DNA of 64,000 nt from Clostridia bacterium (GTDB lineage Bacteria; Bacillota; Clostridia; Christensenellales; Aristaeellaceae), in assembly GCA_017429265.1 (NCBI GenBank), contig JAFRPG010000071.1, forward strand, positions 1-64,000. The letters run 5' to 3'. A program made the position numbers and the translations under genes. The first letter of the stretch is position 1. The number at the start of each line of letters is the position of its first letter. Under the pieces are notes generated by a model, which saw nothing but the letters and a program-made list of their open reading frames with translations, did not search any database and was not told the DNA's origin. Of the stretch, positions 42,159 to 50,865 are shown piece after piece.

Positions 42159-43100
42159 TCAGTATTCCTCATCCTGGCCGGAGCGGCCGCTGTGCGTGTT
42201 CATCTCGTTGAGACGCCGGTCCAGGGCATGGGCCGCGCTGTAGCCCATCCGCTTGAGGGAGAAGTTCCTCGCCGCGACCTCGATAATGATCGCGAGGTTG
42301 CGGCCGGGCCGGACGGGGGTCACCTGCTGGGGCACCTGGACGCCGAGGATCGTGACGTAGTCCTCCTGCAGGCCCAGGCGGTCGTAGCTCTTGCCCTCGA
42401 CCCAGGGCTCCAGGTGGATCACCATATCGATCGACTTGCGGATCGCGACCGCGCCGACGCCGTACATCGCGCGCACGTCGATGATCCCGATGCCGCGGAT
42501 TTCCATGAAGTGGCGGACCAGCTCGGGGCATTCGCCGGTCAGCCGGTGCGCGTTGACCCGGCAGATGTCCACCACGTCGTCCGCGACCAGCTGGTGTCCG
42601 CGCTTGACCAGCTCGAGAGCCGTCTCGCTCTTGCCGACGCCGCTCTCGCCGGTGATCAGCACGCCGACGCCGTAGACGTCCACCAGCACGCCGTGCCGCA
42701 TGACGCGCGGCGCAAGGCATCGGTTGAGGTAGTTGATGGCGTTGAAGGTGAAGGACGTGGTATCCTGCCTCGTGACGTAGATGGCCACATCATGGGCTCT
42801 CGCGGCCTCCACGATCTCCTTCGGCGGCTTCATGCCGCGGCAGCAGATGATGCAGGGGAGATTGTAGGAGAAATAGGTGGCGCACATGTCCCGCCGCTGA
42901 TCGGGCGTGAGGGACTCGAGGTAGGCCATCTCCACCTTGCCGATGACCTGCGGGCGCTCCCAGGCGAAAAACTGGTAGAACCCGGTGAACTGCATGCCGG
43001 GGCGGTTCAGGTCGGCGGAGGGGATATCCCACTCGGTGCGCGTGGAGGGGGAGTACAGGGTCAGCCCCAGCTCATGGGCGAAATCGGCGGCGTTGATCAT
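42159..43100 (-). CDS. hprK: HPr kinase/phosphorylase
   Basis: The protein (313 residues) phosphorylates or dephosphorylates Ser46 of HPr, the key signal for carbon catabolite control in Gram-positive bacteria. It has the N-terminal DRTGG-like fold (FAHELGLTLYSPS, then PCIICCRGMKPPKEIVEAA) and the kinase core with Walker A GESGVGKSETALELVKRGHQLVADD near 155-179, and the conserved FMEIRGIGIIDVRAMYGVGAV near 207-227. The gene overlaps the Cof phosphatase stop by four bases (ATGA). Confidence 0.95.
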   Translation of the reverse strand: MINAADFAHELGLTLYSPSTRTEWDIPSADLNRPGMQFTGFYQFFAWERPQVIGKVEMAYLESLTPDQRRDMCATYFSYNLPCIICCRGMKPPKEIVEAARAHDVAIYVTRQDTTSFTFNAINYLNRCLAPRVMRHGVLVDVYGVGVLITGESGVGKSETALELVKRGHQLVADDVVDICRVNAHRLTGECPELVRHFMEIRGIGIIDVRAMYGVGAVAIRKSIDMVIHLEPWVEGKSYDRLGLQEDYVTILGVQVPQQVTPVRPGRNLAIIIEVAARNFSLKRMGYSAAHALDRRLNEMNTHSGRSGQDEEY

Positions 43101-43909
43101 CGGGCGGTCTCCTCTCCGAGGACATGCTGTGCGATAAAGCGGGCCGGGCCGTTTTCTTCATTGGTTCCGCAGACGTGGGAAACGCGGCTGCGCACGTCAT
43201 CCCGGGCGTTGCCCACCGCGACCCCGCAGCCGACACGCTCGAGCATGGACAGGTCGTTGAGGCTGTCGCCGAAGGCCATGGTCTCTCCGAGGGAGAAGCC
43301 GAGGTTCTCCGCGCAGAAGGCCAGCGCGTTGCCCTTGGTGGCCTGCGTGGGATTGAACTCGAGGAAGTACGGCTTGGAGCAGGTGACGGCAGCGCGGCCC
43401 GCGAACCGCTCCCGTGCCTCGGTCAGCATCCGCGCGACCCGGTCCTCCCTGTCCATCAGCAGGATCTTGCTGGTGGGATGCTCACGGATGAAGGATTCCA
43501 GATCCGGCGTGTAAAAGCCGGTGAGCATGGAGGAGGCGGCGTAACGGGGCGCCCACTCGCTTTCTTCCAGATAGTAGAAATGGTCTCCGCTGTAGGTCTG
43601 GGCATAGGACCCGTGAGCGCGGACAAAGGAGAGGATCTCCTGCGATGTCTCATCCGGGAAGGTCAGGCGCATCAGCAGCTCGTGCCGCGGGCTCCACACC
43701 TCTGCGCCGTTGCAGGCGATGTATGCGTCGGCGCACCCGAACTCCTCCACGAACGAACGCATGCTGTCCCGGGCACGTCCGCTGGCCGGGATGATGCGGC
43801 AGCCTTTCGCGGCGGCTTCCCGGATCACGCGGATGCTCTCCGCCGAGAGCGTGCGGTCGTCCCGAAGCATGGTATCGTCCAGATCAAAGGCTATGGCCCG
43901 GATATCCAA
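43097..43909 (-). CDS. Cof-type HAD-IIB phosphatase
   Basis: The protein (270 residues) is a HAD phosphatase with a IIB cap. Motif I is IAFDLDDTMLRDD near 5-17 and motif II is RIIPASGRARDSM near 43. Motif III/IV comprises KGNALAFCAENLG with the Lys and MAFGDSLNDLSMLERVG near 222. It likely dephosphorylates sugar phosphates or pyridoxal phosphate; the exact substrate is unknown. The start is TTG because GGAGGGAG lies eight bases before it. An upstream ATG overlaps the -10 box of the promoter and cannot be translated. It leads the hprK/glk operon. Confidence 0.88.
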   Translation of the reverse strand: MDIRAIAFDLDDTMLRDDRTLSAESIRVIREAAAKGCRIIPASGRARDSMRSFVEEFGCADAYIACNGAEVWSPRHELLMRLTFPDETSQEILSFVRAHGSYAQTYSGDHFYYLEESEWAPRYAASSMLTGFYTPDLESFIREHPTSKILLMDREDRVARMLTEARERFAGRAAVTCSKPYFLEFNPTQATKGNALAFCAENLGFSLGETMAFGDSLNDLSMLERVGCGVAVGNARDDVRSRVSHVCGTNEENGPARFIAQHVLGEETAR

Positions 43910-43934
43910 AGGCACTCCCTCCATTCTGTCAATC

Positions 43935-43940
43935 ATTATA
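43935..43940 (-). promoter_or_regulatory. -10 box of the HAD-hprK-glk operon
   Basis: TATAAT, extended by TGC, on the minus strand. Transcription would begin around 43928, leaving a leader of about 20 bases before the TTG start. The -35 is poor. Confidence 0.6.
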
Positions 43941-44015
43941 GCAAAAGACGGGCGCGGACGCTATAGTTTTTCCGCAATTCGTTGAAAAACCGTATTCCTC
44001 CGTCTGTCCGCAGAA

Positions 44016-44035
44016 TTAGAAACACGCGTCTCTAA
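44016..44035 (+). promoter_or_regulatory. Candidate operator (imperfect palindrome) upstream of the GH3 gene
   Basis: TTAGAAACAC/GCGTCTCTAA is an inverted repeat with 8 of 10 positions paired, centred on a CG step. It sits 26 bp before the -35 box. A symmetric centre with CG is typical of LacI-family operators, but no LacI-type regulator is in the window. Confidence 0.4.
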
Positions 44036-44061
44036 AATTTTTCAAAACGGCCTCCAGGGGT

Positions 44062-44090
44062 TTGACTTTTGCTCCGATGCCCCTTATAAT
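44062..44090 (+). promoter_or_regulatory. Promoter of the GH3-GH2 operon
   Basis: TTGACT (44062-44067) and TATAAT (44085-44090) have a 17-bp spacer. The start codon is about 80 bases downstream, leaving a leader of about 75 bases. Confidence 0.85.
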
Positions 44091-44171
44091 ATCACTAAAG
44101 TGAGCGGCAACATCCGCGCCGTCACAGGCAACAGGCAGCTATACACGATACGCAAAGAGGAGGAATCCCCC

Positions 44172-46454
44172 ATGAGCACACCCCGCGAACTGGTTGCCCA
44201 GATGACCCTTGAGGAGAAGTGTTCCCTGCTTTCCGGTCTGGACTTCTGGCACACAAAGTCCGTCGAGCGCCTCGGCATCAAGGGCGTCATGTATTCCGAC
44301 GGCCCGCACGGTCTGCGCAAGCAGGACGACCAGGGCGATCACCTGGGCGTCAACGACTCCATCAAGGCCGTGTGTTTCCCGGCTGCCTGCGCCTCCACCG
44401 CAAGCTTCGACAGGAACCTGGTCCGGCAGATCGGCGAGGCCGTGGGCAACGAGTGCCAGCACGAGCAGGTCGCCGTGAACCTCGGCCCGGCCATCAACAT
44501 CAAGCGCTCCCCGCTGTGCGGCCGCAACTTTGAGTACATGAGCGAGGATCCCTATCTGGCCGGCGAGATGGCCGTCGGGATCATCCAGGGCACCCAGAGC
44601 AAGAACATCGGCGTCTCCGTGAAGCACTTCGCCGCCAACGACCAGGAGCACCGCCGCATGTCCTCCGACTCCGTCGTGGACGAGCGCACCCTGCGCGAGA
44701 TCTATCTGCCGGCCTTCGAAGCCGCCGCGAAGCGGGGCAAGGCCTGGACCTTCATGTGCTCCTACAACAAGCTCAACGGGGAGTACGCTTCCCAGCACAA
44801 GTGGCTGCTGACCGACCTTCTCCGCAACGAGTGGGGCTTCGACGGCATCGTGATGAGCGACTGGGGCGCCGTCTCTGACCGCGTCAAGGGCGTGGAAGCC
44901 GGCCTGGACATGGAGATGCCTTCCTCCGCCGGCGTCAATGACGCCGAGGTCGTGAAGGCCGTCCGCGAGGGCCGCCTGGACGAGAAGTACGTCGATCTCT
45001 GCTGCGAGCGCATCATCGAGGTCCACAACCGCTACCTTGAGCACGCCGATCCCTCCACCCCCTGGGACAAGGAAGCCGACCACGAGCTGGCCGGCAAGCT
45101 CGGCGCGGACTGCATGGTGCTGCTGAAGAATGACGACGGCATCCTGCCCCTGAAGGACGGCGAGAAGATCGCCATCATCGGCGAGTTCGCCAACAAGCCC
45201 AGGTATCAGGGCGGCGGCTCCTCCCACATCAACTCCTTCAAGGTGACCTCCCTGCTGAACGCCGTGGAGGACAAGCCCGGCACCTGCGTCTGCTACGCCC
45301 AGGGCTATCACATCGATTCCGACGACGAGGACGCCGCCCTGGTGGCCGAGGCGCTGGAGAAGGCGAAGGCCGCCGACAAGGTGGTCGTGGTGGCCGGCCT
45401 GCCGGACAACTACGAGTCCGAGGGCTATGACCGCAAGCACATGCGCATCCCGCCGAACCAGAACGCCCTGATCGAAAAGGTCGCCGCCGTGAACCCGAAC
45501 CTCGTCGTTCTGCTCTACAACGGCTCGCCCGTCGAGATGCCGTGGCTCGGCCTGGCCAAGGGCCTGATCGAGGGCTACCTGGGCGGCCAGAACGTCGGCA
45601 CCGCCAACCGCGCCGTCCTCTGGGGCGAGGTCAACCCGAGCGCCCGCCTGCCCGAGACCATGCCCGTCAAGCTCCAGGATACCCCCTGCTACCTGAGCTA
45701 CGGCGGCGAGGGCAACACGGCCGTCTACAGCGAGGGCATCTTTGTCGGCTACCGCTACTACACCAAGAAGGAAATGCCCGTGCTCTTCCCGTTCGGCTAC
45801 GGCATGAGCTACACGACCTTCGCCTATGACAACCTGAGGCTGAGCGCGGGTCAGATCAAGGACACCGACACCGTGACCGTCTGCGTCGACGTGACCAACA
45901 CCGGCAAGGTCGCGGGCAAGGAGGTCGTGCAGCTGTACGTCTCCGACCGTGAGAGCGAGGTCTTCCGCCCGGTCCGCGAGCTGAAGGGCTTTGACAAGAT
46001 CGAGCTGCAGCCCGGCGAGACCAGGACCGTGACCTTCACGCTCGACAAGCGCTCCTTCGCCTACTGGAACACGAAGATCCACGACTGGCACGTCGAGACC
46101 GGCGTCTTCGACATCCAGATCTGCAAGGATGCCGACACCGTGATCCTGAGTGCTCCGCTGACCGTCGAGAGCACCGTGGAGATCCCCGAAACCTTTACCG
46201 AGGACTCCATCACACTGGATATCAGGAAGAATCCCAAGGCCATGGCGATCCTCAGCGGTCTGTTGAAGGGCGGCCTGTCCGCGATCTTCGGCGATGACAA
46301 GCCTGAAACCTCCGACGCGGCCAGTGAGGCCGTCGGCGACGAGATGATGGAGGCCATGATGGCTTACATGCCCCTGCGCGGCCTGATCTCCTTCTCTCAG
46401 GGCAAGATCAACCACGAAGTCCTCAAGAGCCTGCTGGATCAGATGAACGCGTAA
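44172..46454 (+). CDS. Glycoside hydrolase family 3 (beta-glucosidase-like), intracellular
   Basis: The protein (760 residues) hydrolyses terminal beta-linked sugars, most likely glucose. It has no signal peptide. The GH3 N-terminal barrel shows VKHFAANDQEHRRM near 155-170 and the catalytic nucleophile in GIVMSDWGAVSD near 225-236. The C-terminal GH3 domain follows with the KNDDGILPL segment, and a fibronectin-III-like domain ends it (VTVCVDVTNTGKVAGKEVVQLYVSD). An extra C-terminal tail of about 90 residues is predicted helical. Codon use is more biased (GC-ending codons) than in many neighbours, which suggests high expression. The ribosome binding site AGGAGG is strong. The GH2 gene follows at 73 bases. 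Confidence 0.93.
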   Translation: MSTPRELVAQMTLEEKCSLLSGLDFWHTKSVERLGIKGVMYSDGPHGLRKQDDQGDHLGVNDSIKAVCFPAACASTASFDRNLVRQIGEAVGNECQHEQVAVNLGPAINIKRSPLCGRNFEYMSEDPYLAGEMAVGIIQGTQSKNIGVSVKHFAANDQEHRRMSSDSVVDERTLREIYLPAFEAAAKRGKAWTFMCSYNKLNGEYASQHKWLLTDLLRNEWGFDGIVMSDWGAVSDRVKGVEAGLDMEMPSSAGVNDAEVVKAVREGRLDEKYVDLCCERIIEVHNRYLEHADPSTPWDKEADHELAGKLGADCMVLLKNDDGILPLKDGEKIAIIGEFANKPRYQGGGSSHINSFKVTSLLNAVEDKPGTCVCYAQGYHIDSDDEDAALVAEALEKAKAADKVVVVAGLPDNYESEGYDRKHMRIPPNQNALIEKVAAVNPNLVVLLYNGSPVEMPWLGLAKGLIEGYLGGQNVGTANRAVLWGEVNPSARLPETMPVKLQDTPCYLSYGGEGNTAVYSEGIFVGYRYYTKKEMPVLFPFGYGMSYTTFAYDNLRLSAGQIKDTDTVTVCVDVTNTGKVAGKEVVQLYVSDRESEVFRPVRELKGFDKIELQPGETRTVTFTLDKRSFAYWNTKIHDWHVETGVFDIQICKDADTVILSAPLTVESTVEIPETFTEDSITLDIRKNPKAMAILSGLLKGGLSAIFGDDKPETSDAASEAVGDEMMEAMMAYMPLRGLISFSQGKINHEVLKSLLDQMNA

Positions 46455-46472
46455 GGCGTACACAGAAGAAAG

Positions 46473-46503
46473 GCGGCTGCGGTTGCATTCGGCCGCAGCC
46501 GCC
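46473..46503 (+). other. GC-rich hairpin between the GH3 and GH2 genes
   Basis: GGCGGCTGCGG pairs with CCGCAGCCGCC around a short loop. No T-run follows, so it is more likely a processing or stabilising hairpin than a full terminator. Confidence 0.5.
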
Positions 46504-46527
46504 GGATTTATGAGAAAGGAACATACT

Positions 46528-49011
46528 ATGCAGATCCTCAACCTCAACGGCGCGTGGAAAATGCGCCAGTGCGGCACGGAAACCTGGCACGATGCCGTGG
46601 TCCCCGGCTCCGTCTATGCCGACCTCATGCGGGACGGCACTCTCCCGGACCCCTTCTGGCGCGAGAACGAGCATATCTTCTTCGAACTCATGCGCAACGA
46701 CTTCGAGTACGAGCGCACGTTCGACGTCCCCGCGGACCTGCTCGCGATGAATCGCGTGGTGCTGCGCTGCTTCGGCCTGGACACCCTCTGCCATGTCTGC
46801 ATCAACGGGCAGAAGGTCGCCGATACCGACAACATGCACATCACCTGGGGATTCGACGTGAAGGAACTGCTCAGGGCGGGGGAGAACACGATCGGCATCC
46901 GCTTCGACTCCCCGATCGAGTACTGCCTCGACCTCGACGGGAAGAGCCCGATGTGGGGCTCCACCGATGCGATCCCCGGCTTCGGCTATCTGCGCAAGGC
47001 GCACATGATGTTCGGCTGGGACTGGGGTCCCCGCCTGCCCGACGCGGGCATCTGGCGCGACATCCGTCTCGAGGGCATCGACGCGGCACGGATCGACGGC
47101 ATCCGTGTCGAGCAGATCCATGAGGACGGCAAGGTCACGCTGAAACTGCATCCCGACATCGACGGCGATGCGGCGGCCTGCACCCTCTCCGCGGAACTGA
47201 TCTGCCCGGACGGCAAGGTCCTGCCGTTTGGGGACGGTACGACCTGCGTCGTGGAGGATCCGCAGCTCTGGTGGCCGCACGGCTACGGCGACCAGCCGCT
47301 CTACACGGTGAAGGCCGTGCTGACGGCGGACGGCAGGGAGCAGGACACCTGGTCCGGGCGCATCGGCCTGCGCACCCTCACGGTCAGCCGCGAAGAGAAC
47401 GAGGGCGGCGAGGAGTTCTGCCATGTCGTCAACGGCGTCAAGGTGTTCGCGATGGGCGGCGACTATATCCCCGAGGACAACATTTATCAGCGCATCACGC
47501 CTGAGCGCACGCGGCGGCTGCTCGAGGACGCGGCCCTGGCCAACTTCAACGCGATCCGCGTCTGGGGCGGCGGCTACTATCCCGACGACTTCTTCTTCGA
47601 TATCTGCGATGAGCTCGGCCTGATGGTCTGGCAGGACCTGATGTTTGCCTGCTCCTTCTACGTACTCACGCCGGAGTTCGACAAGTCCATCCGCCTGGAG
47701 GCAAAGCAGAACATCCGCCGTATGCGGAACCACCCCTCTCTCGCCCTGATCTGCGGCAACAACGAGATGGAGCAGTTCATGGGCCTGGCGAACCATCTGC
47801 TGGAGATCGATTTCCAGGGCATGCCCGCGCTCTCCAGGTACAACAAGAACAACACCGGCCGCGCGCACGTGGCTGACTACACCAAGATGTTCTCCTACAT
47901 CCTGCCGGAAATCGCGCGGGAGGAGGCGCCCCAGACCTTCTGGTGGCCGTCCAGCCCGTCCTCCGGCGGTGACTTTGACAAGCCCCAGGATCCCACCCGC
48001 GGCGACGTCCACTACTGGGATGTCTGGCACGGGGAGAAGCCCTTCACCGACTACCGTAACTACAAGTTCAGCTATGTGTCGGAGTTCGGCTTCCAGTCTT
48101 TCCCGATGCTGCCCACGGTGGAAAGCTTCACCGAGCCCGGTGACCGGAACATCTTCTCCCGGATCATGGAGCGCCATCAGCGCAACAAGTCCGCCAACGG
48201 CAAGATCCTGAACTACCTCAGCCAGACCTTCCGCTATCCGAACAGCTTCGACAACCTGCTCTACGCGTCCCAGCTCCTGCAGGCCGAGGCGATCCGCTAC
48301 GGCGTGGAGCACTGGCGCCGCAACCGCGGCCGCTGCATGGGTGCGATCATCTGGCAGCTCAACGACTGCTGGCCGGTGGCCTCCTGGGCGTCCATCGACT
48401 CCCTCGGCCGCTGGAAGGCCCTGCATTACGCCGCGAAACGCTTCTTCGCGCCGGTGATGATCTCGGTGGAGGAGCAGGGAGAACTCTCCGAAAATCCGCA
48501 CATCAACGAGTTCCACCCGGAGCCCATCGAGCGCAGCGCCCGCGTGAGCGTGGCCAACGAGAGCCGCGAAGCGTTCTCGGGCACGGTGCGCTGGCAGCTC
48601 CGCACGCCCGACGGCGCGACGGTGCGCGAGGGCTGCGAGACCGTCACCGTTCCGGCGCTGACCAGCGTCTGGCTGGACAAGCTGACCTTTGACGAGGCGA
48701 GCCTGACGGGTCACTACTTCACCTGCACCCTTGAGAAGGACGGCGCCGAGATCAGCCGCTCAAGCGCCCTGTTCTGCGCGCCGAAGCACTTCGAGTTCAC
48801 CGATCCCGGCCTGACCGTCGAGGCCGATGACAAGACTGTCACGGTCACGGCGAAGGGCTTCGGGCACTCGGTCTATATCGAGAGCGACGACCCGGACCTG
48901 CTGCTCAGCGACAACTTCTTCGACCTGAGCTGCGAGAGCGTGACCGTGCAGGTGCTGCGCGGCTCCACCAAGGGTATCCGCGTCCGCTCGGTGTACGACA
49001 TGGCCAGGTAA
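46528..49011 (+). CDS. Glycoside hydrolase family 2 beta-mannosidase
   Basis: The protein (827 residues) is a GH2 enzyme of the beta-mannosidase group, which removes terminal mannose from beta-mannosides. The N-terminal jelly-roll has LNGAWKMRQCG, WHDAVVPGSVYADLM, FGWDWGPRLPDAGIWRDIRLEG, the usual W-G-P region of mannosidases. The catalytic acid/base Glu is in LICGNNEMEQF near 410 and the nucleophile Glu in SYVSEFGFQSFPM near 515. There is no signal peptide. The start is the ATG with GAAAGGA eight bases upstream. With GH3 it suggests intracellular use of mannan or glucomannan oligosaccharides; no importer for them is seen nearby. Confidence 0.93.
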   Translation: MQILNLNGAWKMRQCGTETWHDAVVPGSVYADLMRDGTLPDPFWRENEHIFFELMRNDFEYERTFDVPADLLAMNRVVLRCFGLDTLCHVCINGQKVADTDNMHITWGFDVKELLRAGENTIGIRFDSPIEYCLDLDGKSPMWGSTDAIPGFGYLRKAHMMFGWDWGPRLPDAGIWRDIRLEGIDAARIDGIRVEQIHEDGKVTLKLHPDIDGDAAACTLSAELICPDGKVLPFGDGTTCVVEDPQLWWPHGYGDQPLYTVKAVLTADGREQDTWSGRIGLRTLTVSREENEGGEEFCHVVNGVKVFAMGGDYIPEDNIYQRITPERTRRLLEDAALANFNAIRVWGGGYYPDDFFFDICDELGLMVWQDLMFACSFYVLTPEFDKSIRLEAKQNIRRMRNHPSLALICGNNEMEQFMGLANHLLEIDFQGMPALSRYNKNNTGRAHVADYTKMFSYILPEIAREEAPQTFWWPSSPSSGGDFDKPQDPTRGDVHYWDVWHGEKPFTDYRNYKFSYVSEFGFQSFPMLPTVESFTEPGDRNIFSRIMERHQRNKSANGKILNYLSQTFRYPNSFDNLLYASQLLQAEAIRYGVEHWRRNRGRCMGAIIWQLNDCWPVASWASIDSLGRWKALHYAAKRFFAPVMISVEEQGELSENPHINEFHPEPIERSARVSVANESREAFSGTVRWQLRTPDGATVREGCETVTVPALTSVWLDKLTFDEASLTGHYFTCTLEKDGAEISRSSALFCAPKHFEFTDPGLTVEADDKTVTVTAKGFGHSVYIESDDPDLLLSDNFFDLSCESVTVQVLRGSTKGIRVRSVYDMAR

Positions 49012-49031
49012 TTCTGACTGTCGGACCTTCC

Positions 49032-49053
49032 GACCCTTCCTGCGGGAAGGGTC
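49032..49053 (+). terminator. Hairpin after the GH2 gene
   Basis: GACCCTTCC pairs perfectly with GGAAGGGTC around TGCG. The following TCATTAATG is T-poor, so termination may be partial and the small zinc-finger gene may be read through. Confidence 0.5.
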
Positions 49054-49110
49054 TCATTAATGAATGACCCGCTCATCTTTCACTGCACTTGAACAGGAGG
49101 CAAAGCATCT

Positions 49111-49512
49111 ATGAACGGACAGCAAACCGCATGGATCACGGTCCTGATCGGGGTCGCCGCGATCGGCCTGATCATCGTCTGGTACTATGCGGCCAGGAGC
49201 ATGGCGGACATTGCGCGGGACAAGGGATATACCGAGAGAAAATGGTTTCACTTCTGCTTCTGGCTGGGGCTGGCCGGTTTCCTGATGGTGGCGGCCATGC
49301 CGGACCGGAACGGCGGCATGACCGGGCAACCGGCGCCGCAATCATGGAAAGCATGGAAACCGAAGAGCGGGGAGCTACCGCAGTCATATATGCCCGTACG
49401 CGGGGCTGTCTCTGACGCGGGCAGTACCTGGTTCTGTGAAGGCTGCATGTCCTACAACGACGGCGATACCGACGTCTGCAGGCAGTGCGGCGCGCCGAGA
49501 CGCAAAACCTGA
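49111..49512 (+). CDS. Small two-helix membrane protein with RanBP2-type zinc finger
   Basis: The protein (133 residues) has two membrane segments (about 8-27 WITVLIGVAAIGLIIVW and 46-62 FHFCFWLGLAGFLMVA) separated by a short basic loop. The C-terminal segment STWFCEGCMSYNDGDTDVCRQCGAP carries a W-x-C-x2-C-x3-N-x6-C-x2-C pattern, the hallmark of a RanBP2-type zinc finger, which in eukaryotes binds RNA or ubiquitin. Its role here is unknown. An alternative start is the frame beginning at 49089, but it shows no RBS and no domain. AACAGGAGG lies 15 bases before the ATG, a rather long spacing. Confidence 0.6.
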   Translation: MNGQQTAWITVLIGVAAIGLIIVWYYAARSMADIARDKGYTERKWFHFCFWLGLAGFLMVAAMPDRNGGMTGQPAPQSWKAWKPKSGELPQSYMPVRGAVSDAGSTWFCEGCMSYNDGDTDVCRQCGAPRRKT

Positions 49513-49551
49513 TGATTGTCTGTGAATCGATATCAGCAATACCGATACGAT

Positions 49552-49589
49552 GAAAAAGCCGTCCCCGCTTGTGTGCAGGGACGGTTTTT
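49552..49589. terminator. Bidirectional terminator between the zinc-finger gene and rnfB
   Basis: GCCGTCCC...GGGACGGT, with AAAAA before and TTTTT after. It stops both convergent units. Confidence 0.85.
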
Positions 49590-49603
49590 GATGACCGATC
49601 GGA

Positions 49604-50848
49604 TCACTGAGCCTTCTCAGCGGCTTCCTTCGCGGCTTTGGCTACCTTGGCGGCTTCGATCTTTGCGAGCTGCTCAGGGGTCAGCTGAGGCTTGGGAGCC
49701 GGGGGCTCGGCCTTCACGGCGACGCGGGGATCTCTCGCCTTGTCGCGAACCTTGAGGGTGATGCACTTCTTCGGGCACTTCTCGGCGCACACACCGCAGC
49801 CGGTGCAGGCGTCATTGACGACGTGGGGTTTCTTCATCTCGCCCTCGATGGCGCCGAACTGACAGTTGCGCTTGCACAGGCCGCAGCCGATGCAGACGCT
49901 CTGGTCGATCTCGGCCACGAGGCGCTTCTCCCATTCCGCGCGCATGGCGCCGGAGGGGCAGACCTCCGCGCAGACCATGCAGTGGCGGCACTTGCTGTCG
50001 TCGATCACCGGCAGGTGACCCACGATGGTGATGGCGCCGAACTTGCATGCCTTCTCGCAGCGCTCGCAGCCGATGCAGCCGGCGGAGCACTTCTGGGAGA
50101 CAACTTTGCCCATCTCCGCGTTGCGGCAGAGCATGTCCACGGGCTGGCTCACCGGGCGGAGCTCCAGCACATTGCGCGGGCACTCGGCGATGCACTTGCC
50201 GCAGGACTGGCACTTGTTCTCGTCCACGACGGCGATCATCTTGGCCTTGTCGATGTGAATGGCGTCGAAGGGGCAGACGCGCTCGCAGTTGCCGAGACCG
50301 AGGCAGGCGAAGCGGCAGGCCTTGTAGCCGTCCTGCACGATGGCGGCGGCGTTGCAGTCCATGATGCCGTGATAGTCGAAGCGCACGCGGCAGCGGTCGG
50401 TGCCGCCCTGGCAGATCACGTGAGCGACCTTGCGTTCGGTGGCATCCACGGCGACGCCCATGATCTGACCGATCTTCTGGGCAACCTCTGCGCCGCCGAC
50501 GGGGCAGGCGCTGACGGAAGCCTTGCCGGCCGCGATGGCGTCGGCGCATCCGTCGCATCCGGGATAGCCGCAGCCGCCGCAGTTGGCGCCGGGCAGGGCT
50601 TCACGGACCGCGTCGCGCGTCGGGTTGGACGGGACGGCGAAGATCTTCGACACGACGGTCAGCAGGATGCCGAACAGGGCTCCGAAGCCGCCCACGATCG
50701 CAACGGCCCAGAGGATCCGGTTGTCAGCGGGCGCGGCTTCCTTCGTGCCTGCGGCTTCGGCGGGCTCCGCGAGGACGGCACAGGGTACGAAGAGCGCGAT
50801 CAGCAGGACCGCCGCAAGCAGAAGACCGAGGATTCGATTCTTTTTCAC
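49604..50848 (-). CDS. rnfB: Rnf complex electron-transfer subunit RnfB
   Basis: RnfB takes electrons from ferredoxin into the membrane Rnf complex. The protein (414 residues) has the conserved Fe-S module GANCGGCGYPGCDGCADAI near 85-105 and about six further 4Fe-4S-type Cys clusters: CRFACLGLGNCERVCPFDA, CQSCGKCIAECPRN, CSAGCIGCERCEKACKFGA, CRHCMVCAEVCPSGA, CIGCGLCKRNCQFGA and CTGCGVCAEKCPKKC. The canonical membrane helix is VAIVGGFGALFGILLTVVSKIFAV near 47-70, but another hydrophobic segment (LLLAAVLLIALFVPCAVLA) precedes it, an unusual extra. The C-terminal tail is Ala/Lys/Pro rich. GTG is the start, with AGGAGG seven bases upstream. It is the last gene of the rnf operon. Confidence 0.93.
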   Translation of the reverse strand: MKKNRILGLLLAAVLLIALFVPCAVLAEPAEAAGTKEAAPADNRILWAVAIVGGFGALFGILLTVVSKIFAVPSNPTRDAVREALPGANCGGCGYPGCDGCADAIAAGKASVSACPVGGAEVAQKIGQIMGVAVDATERKVAHVICQGGTDRCRVRFDYHGIMDCNAAAIVQDGYKACRFACLGLGNCERVCPFDAIHIDKAKMIAVVDENKCQSCGKCIAECPRNVLELRPVSQPVDMLCRNAEMGKVVSQKCSAGCIGCERCEKACKFGAITIVGHLPVIDDSKCRHCMVCAEVCPSGAMRAEWEKRLVAEIDQSVCIGCGLCKRNCQFGAIEGEMKKPHVVNDACTGCGVCAEKCPKKCITLKVRDKARDPRVAVKAEPPAPKPQLTPEQLAKIEAAKVAKAAKEAAEKAQ

Positions 50849-50865
50849 TTGTGGTTCCTCCTGTC

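Noticed and set aside
44139..48714. Long minus-strand open frames opposite the GH3 and GH2 genes
   Set aside because: They mirror codon bias of the strongly supported glycosidases on the plus strand and show no recognisable protein features.
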